Positions 1 through 9,006 are shown, counted from the first letter of the stretch. The stretch: DNA of 64,000 bases from Dryocola sp032051265 (GCA_032051265.1 DAMBYU010000001.1:806001-870000), one strand, 5' to 3'. Numbers and translations: made by a program. The notes: generated by a model from the letters alone, not told the origin.

Positions 1-1580
1 ATGAGTTCTGCATTCAAATCACCGGTACCGTGCGTCCGCGTGATGAGAAAAACATCAACAAAGATATGGCTACCGGCGCGGTTGAAGTCTTTGCTACGGC
101 GCTTACCATCATCAACCGTTCAGAATCGCTGCCGCTTGACTCCAACCACGTCAATACCGAAGAAGCGCGTCTGAAGTTCCGCTATCTGGATTTGCGTCGC
201 CCGGAAATGGCTAACCGCCTGAAGACCCGTGCCAAAATCACCAGCTTCGTGCGCCGCTTTATGGATGACCACGGTTTCCTTGATATCGAAACCCCAATGC
301 TCACCAAGGCAACGCCTGAAGGCGCACGTGACTATCTGGTGCCTTCGCGCGTGCATAAAGGTAAATTCTACGCGCTGCCGCAATCCCCTCAGCTGTTCAA
401 ACAGCTGCTGATGATGTCCGGCTTTGACCGCTACTATCAGATCGTTAAATGCTTCCGTGACGAAGACCTGCGCGCTGACCGTCAGCCTGAATTTACCCAG
501 ATAGATGTGGAAACCTCTTTCATGACCGCGCCGCAGGTACGTGAAGTGATGGAAGAGCTGGTGCGTAAGCTGTGGCTGGAGGTGCAAAACGTTGACCTGG
601 GCGATTTCCCGGTAATGACGTTTGCCGAAGCCGAGCGCCGCTACGGTTCCGATAAGCCAGACCTGCGTAACCCGATGGAGCTGGTGGACGTAGCCGATCT
701 GGTGAAAGACGTTGAGTTCAAAGTCTTCGCTGCACCGGCGAACGACGCCAAAGGCCGCGTAGCCGCGCTGCGTGTGCCAGGTGGCGCACAGATCAGCCGT
801 AAACAGATTGACGACTACGGCAAGTTCATTGAGATTTACGGCGCGAAAGGGCTGGCGTATATCAAAGTCAACGAGCGCGCGAAAGGTATCGAAGGCATCA
901 CCAGCCCGGTTGCTAAGTTCCTGAACGCGGAAATCGTGGAAGAAATTCTGGCCCGTACTGGCGCGCAGGATGGCGACATGATCTTCTTTGGCGCCGACAA
1001 CAAAAAAGTCGTTGCTGATGCGCTCGGCGCGCTGCGTCTGAAAATTGGTAAAGATCTGAAGATCGCCAATGAAAATGCCTGGGCGCCGCTGTGGGTTATC
1101 GATTTCCCGATGTTCGAAGACGACGGCGAAGGCGGCCTGACCGCGATGCACCACCCGTTCACCGCGCCAAAAGATATGACGCCTGAACAACTGGCTGCCG
1201 ACCCGGAAGCTGCCGTGGCTAACGCCTACGATATGGTTATCAACGGTTATGAAGTGGGTGGCGGCTCCGTACGTATCCACAACGGCCAGATGCAGCAGAC
1301 CGTGTTCGGTATTCTGGGCATTAACGAAGAAGATCAGCGTGAGAAGTTCGGCTTCCTGTTAGACGCCCTGAAATACGGTACGCCACCGCACGCGGGCCTG
1401 GCCTTTGGTCTGGATCGCCTGACCATGCTGCTGACCGGAACCGATAACATCCGTGACGTTATCGCCTTCCCGAAAACTACCGCCGCGGCCTGTCTGATGA
1501 CGGAAGCGCCAAGCTTCGCCAATCCGCAGGCACTGGCCGAGCTGGGCGTTGCGGTAATTAAAAAGGCTGAGAAAGAATAA
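1..1580 (+). CDS. aspS: Aspartate--tRNA ligase (3' part, 5' end outside window)
   Basis: Class II aminoacyl-tRNA synthetase that charges tRNA-Asp with aspartate in the cytoplasm. The reading frame is open from the first base (first full codon at 3), so only the start of the N-terminal anticodon-binding OB domain is missing; about 525 residues remain. Visible landmarks are the class II motif 2 area (KCFRDEDLRADRQPEFTQ), the GAD insertion domain typical of bacterial AspRS in the middle, and motif 3 (GLAFGLDRLTMLLTG) near the C-terminus. The sequence is close to E. coli AspS throughout. nudB starts two bases after its stop codon, so the two are probably co-transcribed. Confidence 0.98.
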   Translation, partial: EFCIQITGTVRPRDEKNINKDMATGAVEVFATALTIINRSESLPLDSNHVNTEEARLKFRYLDLRRPEMANRLKTRAKITSFVRRFMDDHGFLDIETPMLTKATPEGARDYLVPSRVHKGKFYALPQSPQLFKQLLMMSGFDRYYQIVKCFRDEDLRADRQPEFTQIDVETSFMTAPQVREVMEELVRKLWLEVQNVDLGDFPVMTFAEAERRYGSDKPDLRNPMELVDVADLVKDVEFKVFAAPANDAKGRVAALRVPGGAQISRKQIDDYGKFIEIYGAKGLAYIKVNERAKGIEGITSPVAKFLNAEIVEEILARTGAQDGDMIFFGADNKKVVADALGALRLKIGKDLKIANENAWAPLWVIDFPMFEDDGEGGLTAMHHPFTAPKDMTPEQLAADPEAAVANAYDMVINGYEVGGGSVRIHNGQMQQTVFGILGINEEDQREKFGFLLDALKYGTPPHAGLAFGLDRLTMLLTGTDNIRDVIAFPKTTAAACLMTEAPSFANPQALAELGVAVIKKAEKE

Positions 1581-1581
1581 G

Positions 1582-2025
1582 ATGGCCTTTAAGCGTCCCG
1601 TCTCGGTACTGGTGGTGATTTACGCGCAGGATACCGGGCGGGTGCTGATGTTACAGCGGCGCGACGATCCTGATTTCTGGCAGTCGGTTACCGGCAGTGT
1701 GGAAGAAGGGGAGAGCGCGCTGCAGGCTGCACTTCGCGAAGTAAAGGAAGAGGTCGCTATCGATGCTGCTTACGAACAGCTGGCCTTAGTCGACTGTCAG
1801 CGTTGTGTTGAATTTGAGATTTTTGCACATTTGCGTCATCGCTACGCGCCGGGAATTATGCGTAATACAGAGTCCTGGTTCTGCCTTGCGCTGCCATATG
1901 AGCGCCAGATTACCATTACGGAACATCTGGCCTGGAAATGGGTCGACGCCGCAGCGGCGGCGGCCATGACCAAATCATGGAGCAACCGGCAGGCGATTGA
2001 AGAGTTTGTAATTGATGCCGCCTGA
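1582..2025 (+). CDS. nudB: Dihydroneopterin triphosphate diphosphatase NudB
   Basis: Nudix hydrolase that removes pyrophosphate from dihydroneopterin triphosphate, an early folate-pathway step. The 147 residues match E. coli NudB (about 150). The Nudix box is intact: GSVEEGESALQAALREVKEE gives G-x5-E-x7-REVxEE, with the acidic residues that bind the divalent metal. The ATG lies two bases after the aspS stop and the gene is followed by yebC after 23 bases, so the order aspS-nudB-yebC-ruvC looks like one transcription unit. Confidence 0.95.
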   Translation: MAFKRPVSVLVVIYAQDTGRVLMLQRRDDPDFWQSVTGSVEEGESALQAALREVKEEVAIDAAYEQLALVDCQRCVEFEIFAHLRHRYAPGIMRNTESWFCLALPYERQITITEHLAWKWVDAAAAAAMTKSWSNRQAIEEFVIDAA

Positions 2026-2048
2026 AAAAGGCGCTTTTGGAGATTGTT

Positions 2049-2792
2049 ATGGCAGGTCATAGTAAGTGGGCCAACACTAAACACCGCAAAGCGGCACAGG
2101 ATGCCAAACGCGGTAAAATTTTTACCAAGATTATCCGTGAGCTGGTAACGGCTGCCCGTCTGGGCGGCGGCGATGCAGGGTCTAACCCGCGTCTGCGTGC
2201 CGCTATCGATAAGGCGTTATCCAATAACATGACGCGCGACACCTTAAACCGTGCGATTGCGCGTGGCGTGGGTGGCGATGAAGACACGAACATGGAAACC
2301 ATCATTTATGAAGGTTACGGTCCTGGTGGTTCAGCCGTTATGGTTGAATGCCTGAGCGATAACCGTAACCGCACCGTGGCGGAAGTGCGCCACGCGTTCA
2401 ATAAATGTGGTGGTAACCTGGGAACTGACGGCTCTGTAGCCTATCTGTTCACCAAAAAAGGTGTTATCTCCTATGCGCCGGGCAAGGATGAAGACACCGT
2501 GATGGAAGCCGCCCTGGAAGCAGGCGCGGACGACGTTGTTGCTTACGACGACGGCGCTATTGATGTGTTCACCGCCTGGGAAGAGATGGGCGCCGTGCGT
2601 GATGCACTGGAAGCCGCCGGTCTGAAAGCAGATGAAGCGGAAATCTCCATGATCCCGTCCACCAAAGCGGATATGGATGCGGAAACCGCACCAAAACTGA
2701 TGCGCCTTATCGATATGCTGGAAGACTGCGATGACGTGCAGGAGGTTTATCACAACGGTGAGATCTCCGACGAGGTGGCGGCAACCCTGTAA
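2049..2792 (+). CDS. yebC: YebC/PmpR family protein (TACO1-like)
   Basis: Member of the YebC/TACO1 family of 247 residues. Proteins of this family have been described as DNA-binding regulators and as factors that help translation of difficult stretches; the exact job here cannot be read from the sequence. The conserved N-terminus MAGHSKWANTKHRKAAQDAK fixes the start at 2049, although an in-frame ATG lies 12 bases upstream. A good ribosome-binding site (TTTTGGAGA) precedes it. Its stop codon overlaps the ruvC start by one base (TAATG), which suggests translational coupling. Confidence 0.95.
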   Translation: MAGHSKWANTKHRKAAQDAKRGKIFTKIIRELVTAARLGGGDAGSNPRLRAAIDKALSNNMTRDTLNRAIARGVGGDEDTNMETIIYEGYGPGGSAVMVECLSDNRNRTVAEVRHAFNKCGGNLGTDGSVAYLFTKKGVISYAPGKDEDTVMEAALEAGADDVVAYDDGAIDVFTAWEEMGAVRDALEAAGLKADEAEISMIPSTKADMDAETAPKLMRLIDMLEDCDDVQEVYHNGEISDEVAATL

Positions 2793-3313
2793 TGGCGATT
2801 ATTCTCGGTATCGACCCGGGATCGCGTGTCACAGGCTATGGCGTCATCCGCCAGACGGGGCGTCAGCTAAGCTACCTCGGTAGCGGCTGCATCCGTACTC
2901 AGGTGACCGACTTACCCTCGCGTCTGAAGCTTATCTACGCGGGGGTGAGCGAAATCATCACCCAGTTCCAGCCGGATTACTTCGCCATTGAATCCGTGTT
3001 TATGGCAAAGAATGCCGATTCGGCACTCAAGCTCGGCCAGGCGCGGGGGGCGGCGATTGTTGCCGCGGTCAACCACGATCTGCCGGTGTTTGAATATGCC
3101 GCCCGTCAGGTTAAACAGACGGTAGTCGGTATCGGCAGCGCGGAAAAAAGCCAGGTGCAGCACATGGTGCGCACGTTGCTGAAGCTCTCTGCCAACCCAC
3201 AGGCGGATGCGGCAGATGCGCTGGCCATTGCTATTACGCATTGCCACGTGACGCAGAACTCGATGCAGATGAGCGAATCAAGGCTCAATCTGGCGCGGGG
3301 ACGATTAAAATAA
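2792..3313 (+). CDS. ruvC: Holliday junction resolvase RuvC
   Basis: Endonuclease that resolves Holliday junctions by paired nicks together with the RuvAB branch-migration motor. The 173 residues have the usual family length. The acidic active-site residues are in place: Asp7 (ILGIDPGSRVTG), the central Glu in FAIESVFMAKN, and the C-terminal DAADALAIAITH cluster. It overlaps the yebC stop by one base. In E. coli K-12 a gene called yebB separates ruvC from ruvA; here only 80 bases containing an SOS box lie between them. Confidence 0.97.
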   Translation: MAIILGIDPGSRVTGYGVIRQTGRQLSYLGSGCIRTQVTDLPSRLKLIYAGVSEIITQFQPDYFAIESVFMAKNADSALKLGQARGAAIVAAVNHDLPVFEYAARQVKQTVVGIGSAEKSQVQHMVRTLLKLSANPQADAADALAIAITHCHVTQNSMQMSESRLNLARGRLK

Positions 3314-3319
3314 TTAAGG

Positions 3320-3335
3320 CTGGATATGTATCCAG
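3320..3335. promoter_or_regulatory. LexA (SOS) box of ruvAB
   Basis: CTGGATATGTATCCAG is a near-perfect palindrome of the form CTG-N10-CAG. It differs at one base from the ruvA SOS box I recall from E. coli (CTGGATATCTATCCAG). A likely -10 element (TATGAT) follows near 3345. The arms extend outward (GGCTGG...CCAGCC) and are followed directly by six T, so the transcript from ruvC would also form a terminator-like hairpin here. Confidence 0.85.
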
Positions 3336-3393
3336 CCTTTTTTATATGATAAGCGCAATTTTTTGGCATAACCGCTAAATGCAGGAGCACAAC

Positions 3394-4005
3394 GTGATTG
3401 GTCGACTCAGAGGCATCATCCTGGAAAAACAGCCGCCGCTGGTATTAATGGAAGTGGGTGGCGTAGGGTATGAAGTCCATATGCCGATGACCTGTTTCTA
3501 CGAATTGCCGGAAATCGATAAAGAAGCGGTAGTGTTTACCCAGTTTGTGGTGCGTGAAGACGCCCAGTTGCTGTACGGCTTCAATAATAAGCAGGAGCGC
3601 ACTCTGTTCCGCGAGCTTATCAAGGTAAACGGCGTCGGGCCGAAACTGGCGCTGGCTATCCTTTCCGGCATGTCCGCGCAGCAGTTTGTGAATGCCGTTG
3701 AGCGCGAAGAAATTGGCTCGCTGGTTAAGCTGCCGGGCGTAGGCAAGAAAACCGCCGAACGGCTTATCGTCGAGATGAAAGACCGCTTTAAGGGCATGCA
3801 TGGCGATCTCTTCACCCCGGCGGCAGACCTGGTGCTGGCCTCGCCGGATAACGGTGCCGCGGATGATGCAGAGCAGGAAGCAGTTGCCGCGCTGGTTTCG
3901 CTGGGCTATAAACCACAGGAAGCCAGCCGTATGGTGAGTAAAGTGGGCCGCAGCGGTGCTGATTGCGAAACCCTGATCCGCGAAGCCCTCCGCGCCGCAT
4001 TTTGA
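3394..4005 (+). CDS. ruvA: Holliday junction DNA helicase subunit RuvA
   Basis: Tetrameric protein that binds the four-way junction and loads the RuvB motor. The 203-residue product starts with a GTG codon (VIGRLRG), which matches the E. coli N-terminus MIGRLRG; an in-frame ATG 15 bases upstream is less likely because the ribosome-binding site CAGGAG lies between the two. Two helix-hairpin-helix motifs that contact DNA are visible (VNGVGPKLA and LPGVGKKTAERL), followed by a linker and the C-terminal domain III that contacts RuvB. ruvB begins 8 bases after its stop. A LexA box lies about 60 bases upstream. Confidence 0.97.
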   Translation: MIGRLRGIILEKQPPLVLMEVGGVGYEVHMPMTCFYELPEIDKEAVVFTQFVVREDAQLLYGFNNKQERTLFRELIKVNGVGPKLALAILSGMSAQQFVNAVEREEIGSLVKLPGVGKKTAERLIVEMKDRFKGMHGDLFTPAADLVLASPDNGAADDAEQEAVAALVSLGYKPQEASRMVSKVGRSGADCETLIREALRAAF

Positions 4006-4013
4006 GGTAAAGG

Positions 4014-5024
4014 ATGATTGAAGCAGACCGTCTGGTATCGCCAGACACTATCACTCCGGATGAACTGATTGACCGTGCCATCCGCCCGCGTTTTCTGGCG
4101 GATTATGTCGGCCAGCCGCAGGTCAGCTCGCAGATGGAGATTTTCATCCAGGCGGCAAAGCTACGCGGGGATGCGCTCGATCATCTGTTAATTTTCGGCC
4201 CGCCAGGGCTTGGTAAAACCACGCTTGCGAATATCGTCGCTAATGAGATGGGCGTTAACCTGCGCACCACTTCCGGCCCGGTGTTGGAAAAGGCGGGGGA
4301 TCTGGCGGCGATGCTGACCAACCTCGAGCCGCACGACGTGTTGTTCATCGATGAAATCCATCGTCTTTCGCCGGTCGTCGAAGAAGTGCTTTATCCGGCG
4401 ATGGAGGATTACCAGCTGGATATCATGATTGGCGAAGGCCCGGCGGCTCGCTCGATCAAAATCGATTTGCCTCCCTTTACGCTGATTGGTGCCACGACGC
4501 GCGCAGGCTCATTGACCTCGCCGCTGCGCGACCGTTTCGGCATTGTGCAGCGCCTGGAGTTTTATCAGGTGGCAGATTTGCAGCATATCGTCGGGCGCAG
4601 CGCAGCCGTGCTGGGGCTTGAGATGAGCGAAGATGGTGCGTTCGAAGTCGCAAAACGCGCTCGTGGTACGCCGCGTATCGCTAACCGCCTGCTGCGTCGC
4701 GTACGTGATTTTGCCGAAGTCCGCCACGACGGTTCCATCAGCGCGGAAATCGCCTCGCAGGCGCTGGATATGCTTAACGTGGACACGGAAGGTTTCGACT
4801 ATATGGACCGCAAGCTGCTGCTGGCGGTAATTGATAAGTTTCTCGGCGGCCCGGTCGGGCTGGACAACCTGGCGGCGGCCATCGGTGAAGAGCGTGAAAC
4901 TATCGAAGACGTGCTTGAACCCTTCCTGATCCAGCAGGGCTTCCTGCAACGTACCCCACGCGGACGCATGGCGACGCCAAGAGCCTGGACCCACTTCGGG
5001 ATTGTGCCGCCGGCAATGCCTTAG
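4014..5024 (+). CDS. ruvB: Holliday junction branch migration ATPase RuvB
   Basis: Hexameric AAA+ motor that drives branch migration with RuvA. The 336 residues show the Walker A motif GPPGLGKTTLA, Walker B LFIDEIHRL, sensor 1 (IGATTRAG), the arginine finger region (PLRDRFGI) and a C-terminal winged-helix domain (TPRGRMATPRAW). It follows ruvA closely and ends just before a strong hairpin, so ruvAB forms an SOS-inducible operon. The gene ends tail to tail with znuB. Confidence 0.98.
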   Translation: MIEADRLVSPDTITPDELIDRAIRPRFLADYVGQPQVSSQMEIFIQAAKLRGDALDHLLIFGPPGLGKTTLANIVANEMGVNLRTTSGPVLEKAGDLAAMLTNLEPHDVLFIDEIHRLSPVVEEVLYPAMEDYQLDIMIGEGPAARSIKIDLPPFTLIGATTRAGSLTSPLRDRFGIVQRLEFYQVADLQHIVGRSAAVLGLEMSEDGAFEVAKRARGTPRIANRLLRRVRDFAEVRHDGSISAEIASQALDMLNVDTEGFDYMDRKLLLAVIDKFLGGPVGLDNLAAAIGEERETIEDVLEPFLIQQGFLQRTPRGRMATPRAWTHFGIVPPAMP

Positions 5025-5027
5025 GAT

Positions 5028-5055
5028 AAAAAAAGGCGCCGGGGCGCCTTTTTTT
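5028..5055. terminator. Bidirectional terminator between ruvB and znuB
   Basis: The hairpin AAGGCGCCGGGGCGCCTT is flanked by A residues on one side and seven T on the other, so it can stop transcription of ruvAB rightward and znuCB leftward. The T run contains the znuB stop codon at 5054-5056. Confidence 0.9.
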
Positions 5056-5839
5056 ATGCCGCCTGTTTCTTCGTCATGCTCAGAATAAACAAAGCCGCCG
5101 CGCACAGCACCACCGACGGTCCGGCAGGCGTATCGTAAAAGGCTGAGAAGCTCAGCCCACCTGTTACCGCAAGCATCCCCACAACAACCGCGACGCCCGC
5201 CATCTGTTCCGGAGTGCGGGCAAAGCGCCGCGCGGTTGCTGCCGGGATAATCAGCAGGGATGTGATAATCAGCGCGCCGACAAACTTCATGGCGACGCCG
5301 ATAGTCAGCGCTGTCACCAGCATCAGCAGCATTTTTACCCGTTGCAGGTTTACACCGTCGACGTGGGCTAAATCCGGGCTGATGGTCATCGACAGCAGAT
5401 TACGCCACTGCCACAGCAGCACGCCAAGCACGACGGCGACGCCCAGCCCGATGGAGAAAATATCCGGCAGGGTGACCGAGAGCAGATCGCCAAACAGATA
5501 GGCCATCAGATCTACGCGCACGTTGGACATCAGGCTGACGACAACCAGGCCAAGTGAAAGCGCGCTGTGCGCCATAATGCCCAGCAGCGTATCGATCGCG
5601 AGCTGCGGGCGCTTCTCCAGCCATACAAGACCAACGGCCAGCAGCAGCGTTACGGCGATAACGGCATAAAACGGATTCACGTTAAGAAGCAGGCCAAACG
5701 CTACGCCCAGCAGCGAAGCGTGGGCCAGCGTATCGCCGAAATAGGACATCCGACGCCAGACGACGAACGAACCTAGCGGCCCGGCCGCGCAGGCAAGCAA
5801 CATCCCGGCAAGCCAGCCGGGCAATAACAATTCAATCAT
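5054..5839 (-). CDS. znuB: Zinc ABC transporter permease ZnuB
   Basis: Inner-membrane permease of the high-affinity zinc importer ZnuABC. The 261-residue protein is very hydrophobic, with about seven to eight predicted membrane segments, and belongs to the ABC-3 metal-permease family (typical stretch MAYLFGDLLSVTLPDI). Its ATG overlaps the end of znuC by four bases, so both are translated from one mRNA that is repressed by Zur when zinc is plentiful. Confidence 0.97.
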   Translation of the reverse strand: MIELLLPGWLAGMLLACAAGPLGSFVVWRRMSYFGDTLAHASLLGVAFGLLLNVNPFYAVIAVTLLLAVGLVWLEKRPQLAIDTLLGIMAHSALSLGLVVVSLMSNVRVDLMAYLFGDLLSVTLPDIFSIGLGVAVVLGVLLWQWRNLLSMTISPDLAHVDGVNLQRVKMLLMLVTALTIGVAMKFVGALIITSLLIIPAATARRFARTPEQMAGVAVVVGMLAVTGGLSFSAFYDTPAGPSVVLCAAALFILSMTKKQAA

Positions 5840-6591
5840 GACTGGCCATTCCCTCTGCGCAGAATAATGCGTCCGGTAAGATCGTGACGATGGTTATGGT
5901 TGTGGCGATAAATTCCCAGTTGTTCCGCGCCGCGCTGGCCGAACATGGAGATAAATTCCGGGTGCGTGGAGACGACCTCCGGCGTGCCGGAGCAGCAGAT
6001 GTGATGGTTAAGGCAGAGCACATCGTCGGTTTTCGCCATCACCAGATGCAGGTCGTGCGACACCATCAGTACCGCACAGTCCAGCTCATGGCGTAGCTGG
6101 TCAATCAGGTTGTACAGCGCCAGTTGGCCATTTACATCCACGCCCTGGGTCGGCTCATCAAGTACCAGCAGCTGCGGACTGTTTAGCAGCGCTCGCGCCA
6201 GCAGAACGCGCTGGTTCTCACCGCCGGAAAGTTTTTGCATCGGGGCATCAACAAGATGCGCTGCCTGTACGCGCTTGAGCGCCGGCAGAATATCGCTTTT
6301 CTTCACGCCCGGCCGCAGACGCAGAAAGCGATTTACCGTCAGCGGCAGCGTGGCATCAAGGTGCAGTTTTTGCGGCACGTAACCGATGCGCAAACTACTG
6401 TCGCGCTTGATTACCCCGCTATCAGATGCTACCAGACCCAGCACTACGCGGACTAAGGTAGATTTCCCTGCGCCGTTTGGGCCCAGAAGAGTGAGGATAC
6501 GTCCCGGTTTTAAATCGAGCGAAATATCAGACAGTACGCGGCGCTGCCCGAAAGAGACGGAGATATTTTCCAGTGATACCAAATTTGTCAT
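5836..6591 (-). CDS. znuC: Zinc ABC transporter ATP-binding protein ZnuC
   Basis: ATPase that powers the ZnuB permease. Of its 251 residues, the Walker A motif LLGPNGAGKSTL lies near residue 36, the signature LSGGENQRVLLARAL and Walker B LLVLDEPTQGVD follow, and the switch histidine is in MVSHDLH. The His-containing C-terminal tail (YRHNHNHRHDL) is typical of ZnuC. The gene is divergent from znuA across a shared Zur operator and overlaps znuB downstream. Confidence 0.97.
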   Translation of the reverse strand: MTNLVSLENISVSFGQRRVLSDISLDLKPGRILTLLGPNGAGKSTLVRVVLGLVASDSGVIKRDSSLRIGYVPQKLHLDATLPLTVNRFLRLRPGVKKSDILPALKRVQAAHLVDAPMQKLSGGENQRVLLARALLNSPQLLVLDEPTQGVDVNGQLALYNLIDQLRHELDCAVLMVSHDLHLVMAKTDDVLCLNHHICCSGTPEVVSTHPEFISMFGQRGAEQLGIYRHNHNHRHDLTGRIILRRGNGQS

Positions 6592-6616
6592 AACAATTTC
6601 AGAGTTGCAGAAGTTA

Positions 6617-6641
6617 TCGAATGTTATAATATCACACCTCC
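6617..6641. promoter_or_regulatory. Zur operator between znuCB and znuA
   Basis: The sequence GAATGTTATAATATCACAC is nearly the same as the known E. coli znu operator (GAAATGTTATAATATCACAC). It sits in the 78-base gap between the divergent znuC and znuA starts. Zn-loaded Zur binding here would repress both directions at once. Confidence 0.85.
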
Positions 6642-6669
6642 TGCTTTTACAACGATGATAAGTCGCATT

Positions 6670-7614
6670 ATGTTACATAAAAAAACACTTCTTTTCGCTG
6701 GCTTTTCTGCCGCTCTTTGGGGTGCCGCAGCCATGCCTTCACAGGCTGCCGTCGTGGCCTCCATTAAGCCCCTGGGCTTCATTGCTTCCGCCATTGCAGA
6801 TGGCGTGACCCCCACCGAAGTTCTGCTGCCTGATGGCGCATCCGAACACGATTATTCCCTGCGTCCGTCCGATGTAAAACGCTTACAGGGCGCGGACTTA
6901 GTGGTGTGGGTTGGTCCTGAAATGGAAGCATTTATGCAGAAGTCCGTGGGCCAGTTACCGCAACAAAAACAGGTGACGCTCGCGGCGCTGGCCGCAGTCA
7001 AACCGTTACTCATGAAAGGAGGTGACGATGATGACGACGACCATGACGGGCACGACCATCACGCTGAAAAGAGTGAGGAGGATCACCATCATGGTGAATA
7101 CAATATGCACATCTGGCTCTCGCCTGAGATAGCGCGCCTGTCGGCGGTTGCAATCCACGATAAATTAGTGGAACTTATGCCCGAAAATAGAACCCAACTT
7201 GACGCCAACCTGCAGAGATTCGAGTCAGAATTATCCAGCACCGATAAGCAGGTTGGTACCGTGCTCGCACCATTGAAAGGTAAAGGGTATTTCGTTTTTC
7301 ACGACGCCTACGGCTACTTTGAAAAACACTACGGACTGACGCCGCTTGGCCACTTCACCGTCAACCCTGAGATCCAACCTGGTGCGCAGCGTTTACATGA
7401 AATCAGAACACAGTTGGTTGAGCATAAAGCGGTCTGCGTTTTTGCTGAGCCACAGTTCAGGCCAGCGGTTATTAATGCCGTCGCCCGGGGTACTAACGTC
7501 CGTTCTGGTTCGTTAGATCCGCTGGGGATCGACATCGCGCCTGGTAAAGACAGCTATATGCAGTTTTTGACCGGGCTTGCGAATCAGTATGCGAGCTGCC
7601 TGAAAGGAGATTAA
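6670..7614 (+). CDS. znuA: Zinc ABC transporter substrate-binding protein ZnuA
   Basis: Periplasmic zinc-binding protein that delivers zinc to ZnuBC. The N-terminus MLHKKTLLFAGFSAALWG is a signal peptide with cleavage expected near SQAAVVAS. Metal-ligand histidines occur in SEHDYSLRP, the NMHIW motif and GHFTVNPE. A charged Asp/His-rich loop at about residues 116-148 (GGDDDDDDHDGHDHH) is typical of ZnuA and probably collects zinc. An alternative in-frame ATG at 6655 is possible; I chose 6670 because it gives a clean signal peptide that matches the homologue. The Zur operator lies just upstream. Confidence 0.96.
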   Translation: MLHKKTLLFAGFSAALWGAAAMPSQAAVVASIKPLGFIASAIADGVTPTEVLLPDGASEHDYSLRPSDVKRLQGADLVVWVGPEMEAFMQKSVGQLPQQKQVTLAALAAVKPLLMKGGDDDDDDHDGHDHHAEKSEEDHHHGEYNMHIWLSPEIARLSAVAIHDKLVELMPENRTQLDANLQRFESELSSTDKQVGTVLAPLKGKGYFVFHDAYGYFEKHYGLTPLGHFTVNPEIQPGAQRLHEIRTQLVEHKAVCVFAEPQFRPAVINAVARGTNVRSGSLDPLGIDIAPGKDSYMQFLTGLANQYASCLKGD

Positions 7615-7629
7615 CGAGGAAGTGAATAC

Positions 7630-8955
7630 GTGCAACAGATAGCCCGCTCTGTCGCCCTGGCTTTTGACAACCTGTCCCGGCCCCATCGCGTTATGCTGGG
7701 GTCACTTACGGTTCTTACTTTAGCGGTCGCCGTCTGGCGGCCCTATGTTTACCATCCGGAAGCCAGCCCCGTCATTAAAACCATCGAGCTTGAAAAAAGC
7801 GAAATCCGTTCTTTACTGCCAGAAGCCAGTGAGCCAATCGATCAGCCGACGCTTGACGAAGGCGATGATGCCATTCCGCAGGATGAGCTGGACGATAAAA
7901 TCGCGGGCGAGGCGGGCGTTCATGAATACGTCGTTTCAACCGGTGATACGCTTAGCAGCATCCTCAATCAGTACGGCATCGACATGGGCGATATCAGCCA
8001 GCTGGCCACGGTTGATAAAGACCTGCGTAACCTGAAAATCGGCCAGCAGATTTCCTGGACGCTGACCGCCGACGGTGAACTGCAGCGTCTGACCTGGGAG
8101 ATGTCCCGCCGCGAAACCCGCACCTATGACCGCTCCGGCAACACCTTTAAGTTCAGCAGCGAACTGCAGCAGGGCGACTGGGTTAACAGCGTACTCAAAG
8201 GCACCGTTGGCGGCAGTTTCGTCAGCAGCGCGAAAGACGCCGGTTTAACCAGCGCCGAAATCAGTTCGGTTGTCAAAGCGATGCAGTGGCAGATGGACTT
8301 CCGCAAGCTGAAGAAAGGCGATGAATTCTCGGTTCTGATGTCCCGCGAAATGCTGGACGGCAAACGCGAGCAAAGCCAGCTGGTTGGCGTTCGTCTGCGC
8401 AGCAGCGGCAAAGATTACTACGCGATTCGCGGAGAAGACGGCAAGTTCTACGATCGCAGCGGCTCAGGCCTTGCGAAAGGCTTTATGCGTTTCCCGACCG
8501 TAAAACAGTTCCGCATCTCTTCGAACTTTAATCCGCGTCGTCTTAACCCGGTAACCGGACGCATCGCGCCGCATAAAGGCGTCGACTTTGCTATGCCGCA
8601 GGGAACGCCTGTGCTGGCGGTGGGCGATGGCGAAGTGGTGATGGCGAAACGTAGTGGTGCGGCAGGCTATATTGTTGCCCTCCGTCACGGACGCACGTAT
8701 ACCACACGTTATATGCACCTGAAGAAACTGCTGGTGAAGCCAGGCCAGAAAGTGAAACGCGGCGATCGTATTGCGCTTTCCGGCAATACAGGCCGCTCTA
8801 CCGGCCCACACCTGCACTATGAAGTGTGGGTCAACCAGCAGGCCGTAAACCCGCTGACGGCGAAGCTGCCGCGTACAGAAGGGTTAACCGGTTCGGACCG
8901 TCGTGATTACCTGGCTCAGGTGCGTGAAGTGCTTCCGCAACTGCGCTTTGATTAA
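7630..8955 (+). CDS. mepM: Murein DD-endopeptidase MepM
   Basis: Cleaves D-Ala-mDAP cross-links so that new glycan strands can be inserted during cell elongation. The 441-residue protein starts at GTG, 15 bases after znuA. It has a membrane anchor (about residues 20-38), a LysM domain (EYVVSTGDTLSSILNQYG), an OapA-like middle region and a C-terminal M23/LytM peptidase domain with zinc ligands in HKGVDFAMPQGTP and GPHLHYEVW. The close spacing suggests partial co-transcription with znuA, which links zinc uptake to a zinc enzyme. Confidence 0.97.
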   Translation: MQQIARSVALAFDNLSRPHRVMLGSLTVLTLAVAVWRPYVYHPEASPVIKTIELEKSEIRSLLPEASEPIDQPTLDEGDDAIPQDELDDKIAGEAGVHEYVVSTGDTLSSILNQYGIDMGDISQLATVDKDLRNLKIGQQISWTLTADGELQRLTWEMSRRETRTYDRSGNTFKFSSELQQGDWVNSVLKGTVGGSFVSSAKDAGLTSAEISSVVKAMQWQMDFRKLKKGDEFSVLMSREMLDGKREQSQLVGVRLRSSGKDYYAIRGEDGKFYDRSGSGLAKGFMRFPTVKQFRISSNFNPRRLNPVTGRIAPHKGVDFAMPQGTPVLAVGDGEVVMAKRSGAAGYIVALRHGRTYTTRYMHLKKLLVKPGQKVKRGDRIALSGNTGRSTGPHLHYEVWVNQQAVNPLTAKLPRTEGLTGSDRRDYLAQVREVLPQLRFD

Positions 8956-8976
8956 TCACTTATAACTCGCATAAAT

Positions 8977-9006
8977 GAAAGCCGGTGCCTGGGTACCGGC
9001 TTTTTC
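8977..9006 (+). terminator. Terminator after mepM
   Basis: Stem-loop GCCGGTGCCTGGGTACCGGC at 8981-9000, preceded by AAA and followed by five T. It separates mepM from lpxM. Confidence 0.85.

Noticed and set aside
120..1280. 386-codon open frame on the minus strand inside aspS
   Set aside because: Shadow of the real gene in a GC-rich coding region; no family resemblance and no ribosome-binding site.
7021..7120. His/Asp-rich repeats in znuA as a possible insertion
   Set aside because: A charged, histidine-rich loop is normal for ZnuA proteins.
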